NCBI GenBank assembly: GCA_963170055.1
Contig: CAUJGJ010000444.1
Coordinates: 4,660,618-4,724,617, forward strand
Length of the DNA stretch: 64,000 nt
Reading direction: 5' to 3'
From: Halisarca cf. caerulea
Lineage: Eukaryota > Porifera > Demospongiae > Chondrillida > Halisarcidae
The notes beneath the pieces are model-generated. The model was not told where the DNA came from. It saw only the letters and a list, made by a program, of their open reading frames with translations, and ran no database searches. Positions 41,346-53,000 of the stretch are shown one piece after another. Each line of letters begins with the position of its first letter. Position 1 is the stretch's first letter. A program made the position numbers and the translations under genes.

Positions 41346-42338
41346 TTAACTATCCACCAAGCGTGCAGCAAATGCCACTAACTGATCTTGAGGTGTCTTG
41401 ATGTACGACTGATAAGCCGAGCTGTCCCAACGGCCTAAAAGCTTAATACAGCTCTCGGGAATTCCGACCTGAGCTGCTGTAGTAGCTGCTCCAATGCGGA
41501 AACTATGACCTGAATACTTGACACTGTCAATGCCCTGAGACCCCAATGCATTGCGAACCAGCTGTACAAACAAGGATCTCCGCAAAGGTTGTTTGTTCTC
41601 GAGGCAGAACAAGGGGCCTGGTGCAAAACCACGATAATTGAGATAAGCCAGTAAAGATTCCACTGGACAGAGGTCCTTGGATGTTTTTGGCAGGTAGATA
41701 GTGACCCCCACCCGGAAAGGATCCGTCTTTGAGGCCTTTATCCGAACACTAGCAACCTTGGGTGAAGACCGGTTATCGAATGACACGTCCGCTATAGTCA
41801 AATGAATGTCAGAGTTGAATGCCACTCCGTCAGGTACCACAAATTCACCACATCGTAAGAAACCAAAAAAACCAACATTGCATGCGGCCCAGAGCATAAC
41901 ATTCTGATAACTAGAGGGGTTCGATTTAAGGGCAGTTTTCAACTTTCTCAAAATCCGGTCTGTAATAGGCAGTCTGGGTCGATTGACAACCCCATTCACC
42001 CGCTTGATGCCCTGCACAAGCAAGTGCACACGGGGAGAACTTCCGATAAAAGCTAACCCCCGCAATACATGAATATGACGAATTGAAGCTAAATATACTT
42101 TGATAGTTTGATGTGAGAGCTTATCTTGTCCTAAAGATGCTACAAAATGAAGAAGCACCCTCTCTGATGTAGGGTAAGGGGTCAATTGCAATCGCTGGCA
42201 AAACTCCTCGAAGCGCCTTCTACCCACTGCATAAGCTCGGGCTGTTGAGGGCGCAATTCCTGCTGCCAAGAACTGGTGAAGAGAGTCCTCCACCTGTTGG
42301 AGAGCCAGTCCGGCCTCTCCATCACCACTAATTTCCAC
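41346..42338 (-). CDS. Tyrosine recombinase of the Ngaro-like element
   Basis: 330 codons. The N-terminal SAM-like/core-binding region includes LAAGIAPSTARAYAVGRRRF and LASIRHIHVLRGL. The catalytic domain shows R near 163 (GFLRCGEF), H-x-x-R near 278 (GHSFRIGAA) and the tyrosine nucleophile near 311 (AYQSYIK), so the R-H-R-Y set is intact. This enzyme class inserts circular cDNA without target duplications. The frame overlaps the end of the RT-RNase H frame by 157 bp in the -1 frame, an arrangement common in DIRS-like elements. Expression probably needs internal initiation, frameshift or splicing. Confidence 0.92.
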   Translation of the reverse strand: MEISGDGEAGLALQQVEDSLHQFLAAGIAPSTARAYAVGRRRFEEFCQRLQLTPYPTSERVLLHFVASLGQDKLSHQTIKVYLASIRHIHVLRGLAFIGSSPRVHLLVQGIKRVNGVVNRPRLPITDRILRKLKTALKSNPSSYQNVMLWAACNVGFFGFLRCGEFVVPDGVAFNSDIHLTIADVSFDNRSSPKVASVRIKASKTDPFRVGVTIYLPKTSKDLCPVESLLAYLNYRGFAPGPLFCLENKQPLRRSLFVQLVRNALGSQGIDSVKYSGHSFRIGAATTAAQVGIPESCIKLLGRWDSSAYQSYIKTPQDQLVAFAARLVDS

Positions 42339-44022
42339 AAAGGAGCAGGAATTGGCGTGGGCTCTTTGTCTGCTGTAGGCACCTGAAGAAAAAATTGATG
42401 GCAGTTATCGCGAGAAATAGCATCGGCCGGGCCATTCTCCTTGCCCGGTACATGCTTCAACCTTAGAGAAAACCCAAAATATGATACCACAAAAAACAGT
42501 GTGCGAAGCAGGTGCATCACCATCCCCGAGCTCTCCCTCGCTGTACCGCTATTTACGGCACAAACTACAGACAAGTTGTCACATTCTCCAAGCACCACCT
42601 GTCCTCGCCACACATCACCCCAAATAGCACAGGCGCAAACCACCGGGCATAACTCTTTGACCATGATCGAAGTATCCTCCCAACCAATGGGCCATGCACC
42701 CTGTATCCAATGATTACCCCAAAGAGCACCACAGCCCCAGCCTCCGGAAGCATCTGATGAAAATACCACTGATGGAACTGCAGCACCAACCAAAGCCATT
42801 AGCGAGCGGCCATTCCAATGGGACATGAAGCTTTGCCACCAAGCTAAATCCGATCGAAAACCCTGATTTAGCCGAATATGAAAATGACCCTTGCGGGCAA
42901 CACTCAGTAAATCATACATCCTTCGAAGAAAGACTCTGCCTTGGGGAAGCACCGTGCAAGCATGATTCAACTTCCCTAAAAGATGCTCCAGCTCCTTTCT
43001 GACACAAGACTTCTTAGAGACCCACGACCCCAATAAAAGGACCAGTTGGTCCAACTTCTCTTTCGGTAAGCGGATCTCCATTGTCTCTGAATCCAACTCA
43101 AACCCCAAAAATTGCAAAACTGTAACGGGCCCCGCTATCTTCTCCATGGCCAAAGGAACACCCAACATTTGGCAGCAATCCTTCAATGAATCCAATGCAG
43201 ACTGACACTCCTTGGACTCAGGACTGCCCAGGACAAGAAAATCATCCAAATAATGAAGGATGAACTTTACACCCTTGGTACGTACAATCCACTCCAAGCC
43301 ATCCGCATAAGCATTAAACAAAACTGGAGCAGAAGATAAGCCAAAAGGAAGCTGGGTGTCAATGTACACCTTCTTATCAAAAGACATTCCCAACAGATAA
43401 CGATCTTTAGGATGAACCGGGATAATTCGGTAGGCACTAGCAATGTCAATTTTGGCCATCAATGTCCCGGGGCCAAGATGCAACAGCATTTTAGCAGCAT
43501 CCAAGACTGATGCATATCTCATGGCCGTGAGAGATTTGTCGATGCCCCCATTGACACTACCACCATCTGGAAAAGAAAGGTCCACTATGAGGCGCCATCT
43601 ACCAGGCTTGCCAGACTTTGGTATAACGCCAAAACGGTTGATGACCACCTCACCGCATTCACCTGGGGACCAAGGGCCGGAAATGGACCCTCGAGTTTGC
43701 TCCTTCTTCAAGTAATCACGCACTACTGATGCATTCTCTGATGCAGATGGCAAATTGCGACCTGCAGAACGAACCGGGCGCCCATCAAAACCGAGACGTA
43801 CACCCAAAATCATGCCGTCGAGAAGCAACTTCACCCACTGACGATGAGGGTGGCCTGCCAGAGCAGCCTCCCATGCCTTAGCTTTAAGAGGAGATGATAC
43901 CCGCTGGGCCTCTGGAGGTAAAGAAACCACCTTGCCCGGCACTGAGTCTGCAACCGCGTGAATATCCACGAACTGCTTGGCTAGCCTCTGGGATGCAGCC
44001 CATCCTTGAGAAATAGGTACAC
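42182..44022 (-). CDS. Reverse transcriptase-RNase H of the Ngaro-like element
   Basis: Open from about 44062; the likely exon start is 44022 after the acceptor CTCGACCTTAG, reading GVPISQGWAASQRLAKQFVD. No AUG precedes the conserved N-terminal block (SPLKAKAWEAALAGHP, DGMILGVRLGF), which supports splicing from gag. The RT core has KIDIASAYRIIPVHPKD, LPFGLSSAP and YLDDFLVLG (near residue 241 from the GTG at 43969). RNase H has SSDASGGWG near 405, KELCP, ECDNLSVV and PADAIS, so its acidic residues are present. It ends FASDCN-stop inside the recombinase frame. No methyltransferase domain. Confidence 0.9.
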
Positions 44023-44345
44023 CTAAGGTCGAGATCAGGAAACACCCCTAAATAGCAAATCCCACTATAATATTAAAAACCAACTCTGCTAGACCTAGAC
44101 TTGTTGGTCAACCGAGAACTGATTGAAAACGATATGGAATCAATTACACATACTAAATAGTGGAATATTAAAAGATTACAGCTAAAACACGTAAATACCT
44201 AAAATCAAATACAAGAACCAGATACTAAAAGTCTACAATTTAAGATCTAAATAAGAATTATACAAGTATATATAGTCCCAGACCATAGCATACATGTAAG
44301 TGTCTCACAAGCCTGAGTTAACAGCAAATTTTTACATCCTTCTAC
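44023..44345 (-). other. Candidate intron 2 joining gag to RT in the Ngaro-like element
   Basis: 323 bp. Donor TATG/GTAGAA at the last codons of gag (RYG), acceptor GACCTTAG/GTGTACC. Both are phase 1, and joining gives RY-G-VPISQ without a stop, making one Gag-RT frame. The donor is weak, so this is an inference. Confidence 0.5.
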
Positions 44346-46185
44346 CATAACGGATGAAGGGAGACCTAATTGGCCCCGGTGGATGACCGGAAGGACCCAT
44401 GAAGGGTGGTGGAAGCTGCCCCTCCTCCTGCCTAGCACGGCCACAATATGGTGCCTTATGCCCAGAGCGGCCACAAAAGGAACAGACATGAGGGAAAGGG
44501 CAGTACATCTTATCACACCTACGCAAGTTCCAATTATCGCAAGCTTGAGCTGGACGCCGGGGAGGAGTGTTTGCTTTATACTCCTGCGTAGAACGAGCTC
44601 CAATGGCCAACGCCCACAAATCATGGTCTAACTTTCCCCAGTCTCCCTCAGGAGAAGCAGCCATCTTCTGGCGGAAAGACCGATCGTAGGTCCACCACGC
44701 ACGTCCAGGATAATCACGCACCAGACGCATGATTGACGCCTGATACGCGACCAGACTTGAAGCCAAAGATGGTTTGTAGTGAACCATGACCGCCACAAAA
44801 CAAGAAAAGACCAGCATCCACTCGGTAGGCTTCTCAATAGGAGGGGGTTTCTTAGCATGTTTGCTCGACTGCTGGGACTTTAAAAACATTTCCCCAATAT
44901 ACTCCGGAAGCAGCTCCCCCAGATCTATAAATTCTCCCCGAGTAATCCGGGACACCAAAGTAGCAGGTATAGCGGGCAAGCCAGCTCCTGGAACAAAACC
45001 AGATTCTGCTTTTTCAACCGGAGTTGAAGCTGGAGTAGAAGGGGACGACGATAATGGTTCTGGCTCTTTACCAGAAAGAGTCCCATGTTCCTGACCAGAG
45101 TGGGCAGAGCCCGCATTGTGACCTAACAGAAAATACAATCATACAAGCCAACGTGAACGCCGAACTACATACGACCTCGTGACCACAACGAAGCCAAAAT
45201 ACAGAGTCTATAGAGAATATTCTGTAAGACACAGAGATATCCAGTAACCGATATATCATGCAAAGGGGAAATCCTCAAAAGGACATCTTCCAAATGACCC
45301 TACCCATGATAATGAGCATAGAGGACCCTATAGCGGGTCATGCTAAAAGTCATAGTCTAAGAGAGAGAGAGAGGAGAGCCACTAGAGGACATCTCCAAAT
45401 GCTGGTACCCACAGCCGAGAGCCTGGAGAAACACAAGAGGTTGTCTCCGAATAAAACTGAACCCCCATCATAGTATAGAAGAGAGCCCTAACAGAACAGC
45501 TCCCCGAAAATCATATCCGAAACGAGAAGTGAAAGGAAAACGTGATACAACGACACCACCTGAGCCTCTAGCAATCAAAGAAAACTTACAAACAGCTCCA
45601 CAGTAGCACAAATACCCCTAAGAACCAGCGACTATAACGGAACAAATACAAGAAAGGACAACCAGAAACTTACCCACCCACCTACAGCACACAACAAATG
45701 AACTAATATGCACACAACTAAGACCTTGCTAAAGGGTGACTCCAAAAGAATTCGTAAACTGGGAAGCCACAAGTACCATACCTCCCACGCAAAAGGTAAC
45801 CAAACCATTTGTTGCAACCACAAACATAAAAACAATCCTGCCGCATCACAAGTAACGAACAAAAACAAATATTCCGAAAAGAAAACACTCCGACAAATTA
45901 AAGCTAGCCAAGGCCATACCCTGCCACAATAAACTACCGAAATTAAAGACAAAAACATAAGAACACAACCGCTACAACGACAAAACAAAATAAAAACTCA
46001 CCCGAGCCTCCAGACCCACTATTGGAGTCGTGACTCGGACCGTTGGAGGAGGGCTGAACCTGAGACGACACCAGGGTATCCAGCAACCTCTCTTGCTGTC
46101 TCTGGATCGATGACACGGCGGCCGACAAGTCGGCGACAGTCTGGGACAAGGAAGAAACTGTAACCGTATCTTCAGACATCATCAA
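44332..46185 (-). CDS. Gag-like protein of the Ngaro-like element, two exons
   Basis: Exon 1 (46185-46002) starts MMMSEDTVTVSSLSQTVADL and is coiled-coil-like. Exon 2 (45122-44332) reads GHNAGSAHSGQEHG, a proline/serine linker, the gag-type domain (LVSRITRGEFIDLGELLPEY, VLVFS-like WMLVFSCFVAVMVHYKPSLA, PGRAWWTYDRSFRQ) and CCHC-like zinc clusters (CDNWNLRRCDKMYCPFPHVC, CSFCGRSGHKAPYC). Exon 2 ends RYGRRM-stop if not spliced further. The join is in phase 1 at a glycine codon. The protein should form the particle and bind RNA. The function is assigned by position and zinc knuckles. Confidence 0.8.
45123..46001 (-). other. Spliceosomal intron inside the Ngaro-like gag
   Basis: 879 bp. Donor TCGG/GTGAGT (46001-45996) is near perfect; the acceptor is a pyrimidine stretch then CTGTTAG (45123). 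Phase 1 on both sides gives a G codon at the junction. The intron interior has many stops in the gag frame. Confidence 0.78.
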
Positions 46186-47088
46186 AAGAAGAGCGTCAGC
46201 AGAGCTTCCACTAGGCTATGGGTTCTGTTTACAGAATAGCTACCTTCGTTGTCGCAGCAACCTAGTTACCCCCCTCATTGGACTGCATCCCCCTTTTCTA
46301 GCTTGCATTGGTCGCGAAACTCTCTAATGCAATTCGAATAACGCCCCTCATACCCGCTTCGACCGCGCCATTTTCCTCGCACCGACGCTTCCACCCAAAG
46401 CGTGAAGCCCGTACGCTCCTTAATTAACTCCGATTACCTCCGTAATCTCCATTATACGCGAGAATACGAAAAAGATGTTCGGACTCTTTCGTAAAACACG
46501 TGACAGCATGTGACTGTAGTCTGAAGAAGAGAGATGTTCGAGTGGAAATTTTATTTCAAAATCGCGGTGGTAAAAATCTCAACTCGGAGCAACGGCAATA
46601 GTGCTATCGGGTTCCTAATAGTCCAAACCGCGGTGAAAGATTCCTGGAGCTTTGTACCTTCTACCATTCGAGTTATGTCCCGTGTTTTGTGGCTGGAGAC
46701 CCCCGAAAACGACGGAAACCCCTGGACATAACAGCCGTGCTTTGAGCTACCGGGCTCCAGGAATCTTTCAGGGCACTTATGTATCTAAGGAGTCGTTTGA
46801 ACCTAATGGCGTGTTCAAAAGCTGAGATTTTTACCACCGCGATTTTGCTTTTTTGTCTTTTCGACAGTAGCCGAAGAAATTGCGTGTTGTGGGACGTTCG
46901 ACTTGCAGATTGTCTTAAAGAGAACACCAACATCACTACAATGTTTTTGTAATGTAGACTAGTACTGGCATGAACCTTCATGCCAGTATTACCCATTGCA
47001 GAAAGGAAAAAAATGGGGGTTAATTTTAGTACCTACGAAGCGTCGGCCATTTTGTGTTATGTCCAAAATCGGACATAACTTGCCTGCA

Positions 47089-50000
47089 CAGTGGACACCC
47101 ATGAAGTTTCTGAAGTGCAGTGGGCATATTTGTGTAGTGTTGGATATGGTGGTTCTAAGACCAATGTTTGGTGCTAGCACCACGCACATTCCCAGTGGAT
47201 ACACATGAAGTTTCTGAAGTGCTGTGGGCGTATTTGTGTACTATTGGATATGCTGGTGTTAATACAAATATTTGGCACTAGCACCACGCACATATAAAGT
47301 GGAGACACATTAAGTTTCTGAAATGTTGTGGGCGTATCTGTGTAGTGTTGAATATGCTGGTGGTAATACCAATAGTTGGCACTAGCACCACGCACATTCC
47401 CAGAGGACACACATGAAGTTTCTGAAGTGCTGTGGGCGTATTTGTGTAGTGTTGGATATGGTGGTTCTAAGACCAATGTTTGGCACTAACACCACGCACA
47501 TTCCTAGTAGACACACATAAAGTTTCTGAAGTGTTATGGGCGCATCTGTGTAGTTTTAAATATGCTGGTGGTAATACTAATATTTGGCACTAGCACCACT
47601 CACATTCCCAGTGGACACACATGCAATTTCTGAAGTACTGTGGGCATCTTTGTATAATGTTGGATATGATGGTTCTAAGACCAATGTTTGGCACTAGCAC
47701 CACGCACATTAACAGTGGACACCCATGAAGTTTCTGAAGTGCAGTGGGCATATTTGTGTAGTGTTGGATATGGTGGTTCTAAGACCAATGTTTGGCACTA
47801 GCACCACGCACATTCCCAGTGGATACACATGAAGTTTCTGAAGTGCTTGGGCGTATTTGTGTACTATTGGATATGCTGGTGTTAATACAAATATTTGGCA
47901 CTAGCACCACGCACATATAAAGTGGAGATACATTAAGTTTCTGAAGTGTTATGGGCGTATCTGTGTAGTGTTGAATATGCTGGTGGTAATACCAATAGTT
48001 GGCACTAGCACCACGCACATTCCCAGAGGACACACATGAAGTTTCTGAAGTGCTGTGGGCGTATTTGTGTAGTGTTGGATATGGTGGTTCTAAGACCAAT
48101 GTTTGGCACTAACACCACGCACATTCCTAGTAGACACACATAAAGTTTCTGAAGTGTTATGGGCGCATCTGTGTAGTTTTAAATATGCTGGTGGTAATAC
48201 CAATATTTGGCACTAGCACCACTCACATTCCCAGTGGACGCACATGCAATTTCTGAAGTACTGTGGGCATCTTTGTGTAATGTTGGATATGATGGTTCTA
48301 AGACCAATGTTTGGCACTAGCACCACGCACATTAACAGTGGATACACATGAAGTTTCTGAAGTTTTGTGGGCGTATTTGTGTAGTGTTGGGTACGCTGGT
48401 GCTAATACCAATATTTAGCACTAGCACCATGCACATTCCCAGTGGACACACATCAAGTTTCTAAAGTACTGTAGGCATATTTGTGTAGAGTTGAATATGG
48501 TGGTTCTAAGACCAATATTTGGAAGTAGCACCATGCACATTGTCAGTGGACACAAATGAAGTTTGTGAAGTGCTGTGGGCGTATTTGTGTACTATTGGAT
48601 ATGCTGGTGCTAATACAAATATTTGGCACTAGCACCACACACATTCAAAGTGCACACACACGAAGATTCTGAAGTTTTGAGGGCGTATCTGTGTAGTGTT
48701 GAATATACTGGTGCTAATACCACTATTTGGCACTAGCACCACTCACATTTCCAGTGGACACACATGAAGTTTCTGAAGCGCTGTGGGCATATTTGTGTAG
48801 TGTTGGATATGGTGGTTCTAAGACCAATGTTTGGCACTAGCACCACGCACATTCCCAGTGGATACTCATAAAGTTTCTGAAGTACTGTGGGCGTATTTGT
48901 GTACTATTGGATATGCTGGTGCTAATACAAATATTTGGCACTAGCACCACGCACATACAAAGTGGAGACACATTAAGTTTCTGAAGTGTTGCGGGCGTAT
49001 CTGTGTAGTGTTGAATATGCTGGTGGTAATACCAATAGCCTGCACTAGAATTACTCACATTCCCAGAGGACACACATGAAGTTTCTGAAGTGCTGTGGGC
49101 ATATTTGTGTAGTGTTGGATATGGTGGTTCTAAGACCAATGTTTAGCACTAGCACCATGCACATTCCCAGTGGATACACATGAAGTTTCTGAAGTGCTGT
49201 GGGCATATTTGTGTAGTGTTGGATATGGTGGTTCTAAGACCAATATTTGGAAGTAGCACCACGCACATTGTCAGTGGAGACACATGAAGTTTCTGAAGTG
49301 CTTTGGGCGTATTTGTGTACTATTGGATATGCTGGTGCTAATACAAATATTTGGCACTAGCACCACGCAAATTCAAAGGGGACACACATGAAGTTTCTGA
49401 AGTGCTGTGGGCTTATTTGTGTAGTATTGGATATGGTGGTGCTAAGACCAATATTTGGAAGTAGCACCACACACATTGTCAGTGGAAACACATGAAGTTT
49501 CTGAAGTGCTGTGGGCGTATTTGTGTACTATTGGATATGCTGGTGCTAATACAAATATTTGGCACTAGCACCACGCACATTCAAAGTGGACACACATAAA
49601 TTTTCTTAAGTGTTGTGGGCGTATCTGTGTAGTGTTGAATATGCTGGTTCTAATACCACTATTTGGCACTAGCACCACTCACATTTCCAGTGGACACACA
49701 TGAAGTTTCTGAAGCGCTGTGGGCATATTTGTGTAGTGTTGGATATGGTGGTTCTAAGACCAATGTTTGACACTAGCACCACGCACATTAAAAGTGGACA
49801 CACATGAAGTTTCTGAAGTACTGTGGGCATATTTGTGTAGTATTGGATATGGTGGTTCTAAGACCAATATTTGGAAGTAGCACCACGCACATTGTCAGTG
49901 GAGACACATGAAGTTTCTGAAGTGCAGTGGGCGTATTTGTGCACTATTGGATATGCTGGTGCTAATACAAATATTTGGCACTAGCACCACGCAAATTCAA

Positions 50001-53000
50001 AGGGGACACATATGAAGTTTCTGAAGTGCTGTGGGCATATTTGTGTAGTATTGGATATGGTGGTTCTAAGACCAATATTTGGAAGTAGCACCACGCACAT
50101 TGTCAGTGGAGACACATGAAGTTTCTGAAGTGCTGTGGGCGTATTTGTGTACTATTGGATATGCTGGTGCTAATACAAATATTTGGCACTAGCACCACGC
50201 ACATTCAAAGTGGACACACATAAATTTTCTTAAGTGTTGTGGGCGTATCTGTGTAGTGTTGAATATGCTGGTTCTAATACCACTATTTGGCACTAGCACC
50301 ACTCACATTTCCAGTGGACACACATGAAGTTTCTGAAGTGCTGTGGGCATATTTGTGTAGTGTTGGATATGGTGGTTCTAAGACCAATGTTTGGCACTAG
50401 CACCACGCACATTAAAAGTGGACACACATGAAGTTTCTGAAGTACTATGGGCATATTTGTGTAGTATTGGATATGGTGGTTCTAAGACCAATATTTGGAA
50501 GTAGCACCACGCACATTGTCAGTGGAGACACATGAAGTTTCTGAAGTGCAGTGGGCGTATTTGTGTACTATTGGATATGCTGGTGCTAATACAAATATTT
50601 GGCACTAGCACCACACACATTCAAAGTGGACACACATGAAGATTCTAAAGTTTTGAGGGCGTATCTGTGTAGTGTTGAATATACTGGTGCTAATACCACT
50701 ATTTGGCACTAGCACCACTCACATTTCCAGTGGACACACATGACGTTTCTGAAGCGCTGTGGGCATATTTGTGTAGTGTTGGATATGGTGGTTCTAAGAC
50801 CAATGTTTGGCACTAGCACCACGCACATTCCCAGTGGATACTCATAAAGTTTCTGAAGTACTGTGGGCGTATTTGTGTACTATTGTATATGCTGGTGCTA
50901 ATACAAATATTTGGCACTAGCACCACGCACATACAAAGTGGAGACACATTAAGTTTCTGAAGTGTTGCGGGCGTATCTGTGTAGTGTTGAATATGCTGGT
51001 GGTAATACCAATAGCCTGCACTAGAATTGCTCACATTCCCAGAGGACACACATGAAGTTTCTGAAGTGGTGTGGGCATATTTGTGTAGTGTTGGATATGG
51101 TGGTTCTAAGACCAATGTTTAGCACTAGCACCATGCACATTCCCAGTGGATACACATGAAGTTTCTAAAGTGCTGTGGGCATATTTGTGTAGTGTTGGAT
51201 ATGGTGGTTCTAAGACCAATATTTGGAAGTAGCACCACGCACATTGTCAGTGGAGACACATGAAGTTTCTGAAGTGCTTTGGGCGTATTTGTGCACTATT
51301 GGATATGCTGGTGCTAATACAAATATTTGGCACTAGCACCACGCAAATTCAAAGGGGACACACATGAAGTTTCTGAAGTGCTGTGGGCATATTTGTGTAG
51401 TATTGGATATGGTGGTTCTAATACCACTATTTGGCACTAGCACCACTCACATTTCCAGTGGACACACATGAAGTTTCTGAAGTGCTGTGGGCATATTTGT
51501 GTAGTGTTGGATATGGTGGTTCTAAGACCAATGTTTGGCACTAGCACCACGCACATTAAAAGTGGACACACATGAAGTTTCTGAAGTACTGTGCGCATAT
51601 TTGTGTAGTATTGGATATGGTGGTTCTAAGACCAATATTTGGAAGTAGCACCACGCACATTGTCAGTGGAGACACATGAAGTTTCTGAAGTGCAGTGGGC
51701 GTATTTGTGTACTATTGGATATGCTGGTGCTAATACAAATATTTGGCACTAGCACCACGCAAATTCAAAGGGGACACATATGAAGTTTCTGAAGTGCTGT
51801 GGGCATATTTGTGTAGTGTTGGATATGGTGGTTCTAAGACCAATATTTGGAAGTAGCACCACGCACATTGTCAGTGGAAACACATGAAGTTTCTGAAGTG
51901 CTTTGGGCGTATTTGTGTACTATTGGATATGCTGGTGCTAATACAAATATTTGGCACTAGCACCACGCAAATTCAAAGGGGACACACATGAAGTTTCTGA
52001 AGTGCTGTGGGCATATTTGTGTAGTATTGGATATGGTGGTTCTAATACCACTATTTGGCACTAGCACCACTCACATTTCCAGTGGACACACATGAAGTTT
52101 CTGTAGCGCTGTGGGCATATTTGTGTAGTGTTGGATATGGTGGTTCTAAGACCAATGTTTGGCACTAGCACCACGCACATTAAAAGTGGACACACATGAA
52201 GTTTCTGAAGTACTATGGGCATATTTGTGTAGTATTGGATATGGTGGTTCTAAGACCAATAATTGGAAGTAGCACCACGCACATTGTCAGTGGAGACACA
52301 TGAAGTTTCTGAAGTGCAGTGGGCGTATTTGTGTACTATTGGATATGCTGGTGCTAATACAAATATTTGGCACTAGCACCACGCACATTCAAAGTGGACA
52401 CACATAAAGTTTCTGAAGTGTTGTGGGCGTATCTGTATAGTGTTGAATATGCTGGTGCTAATACCACTATTTGGCACTAGCACCACTCACATTTATAGTG
52501 GACACACATGAAGTTTCTGAAGTGCTGTGGGCATATTTGTGTAGTGTTGGATATGGTGGTTCTAAGACCAATGTTTGGCACTAGCACCACGCACATTCCC
52601 AGTGGATACTCATAAAGTTTCTGAAGTACTGTGGGCGTATTTGTGTACTATTGTATATGCTGGTGCTAATACAAATATTTGGCACTAGCACCACGCACAT
52701 ACAAAGTGGAGACACATTAAGTTTCTGAAGTGTTGCGGGCGTATCTGTGTAGTGTTGAATATGCTGGTGGTAATACCAATAGCCTGCACTAGAATTGCTC
52801 ACATTCCCAGAGGACACACATGAAGTTTCTGAAGTGGTGTGGGCATATTTGTGTAGTGTTGGATATGGTGGTTCTAAGACCAATGTTTAGCACTAGCACC
52901 ATGCACATTCCCAGTGGATACACATGAAGTTTCTAAAGTGCTGTGGGCATATTTGTGTAGTGTTGGATATGGTGGTTCTAAGACCAATATTTGGAAGTAG

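Larger units (their letters stand above)
40790..46450 (-). mobile_element. Ngaro/DIRS-like tyrosine-recombinase retrotransposon
   Basis: Minus-strand element with gag (two exons), RT-RNase H, and a tyrosine recombinase overlapping the RT frame. No integrase, protease or methyltransferase domain is seen, which fits Ngaro rather than DIRS1. The non-coding 3' part (40790-41345) has an inverted pair CGTGGTTTGGGG / CCCCAAACCACG (40948-40959, 41001-41012). I could not identify the split direct repeats expected for Ngaro, so the ends are approximate. It lies between the LINE and the remaining part of TIR-B copy 2. Confidence 0.85.
36371..47088. mobile_element. TIR-B element copy 2, expanded by nested retroelements
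   Basis: Left end CGCAGGTGTGTTATGTCCGA at 36371. The right end, about 47056-47088, reversed, reads TGCAGGCAAGTTATGTCCGA. CA lies on both sides (36369-36370, 47089-47090), and removal restores the satellite word TTTCCAGTGGACACC. The right 600 bp (46480-47088) is collinear, in opposite sense, with the left half of copy 1, including the nested CGCGGTGGTAAAAA/TTTTTACCACCGCG pair and a central TTATGTCC...GGACATAA hairpin (46674-46732). Only about 30 bp of the other half survives. The middle is filled by a LINE and a Ngaro-like element. Confidence 0.75.

Noticed and set aside
45632..45988. 118-codon hydrophobic minus-strand frame
   Set aside because: It lies fully inside the 879-bp gag intron of the Ngaro-like element and shows no domain; its leucine/phenylalanine content follows base composition.
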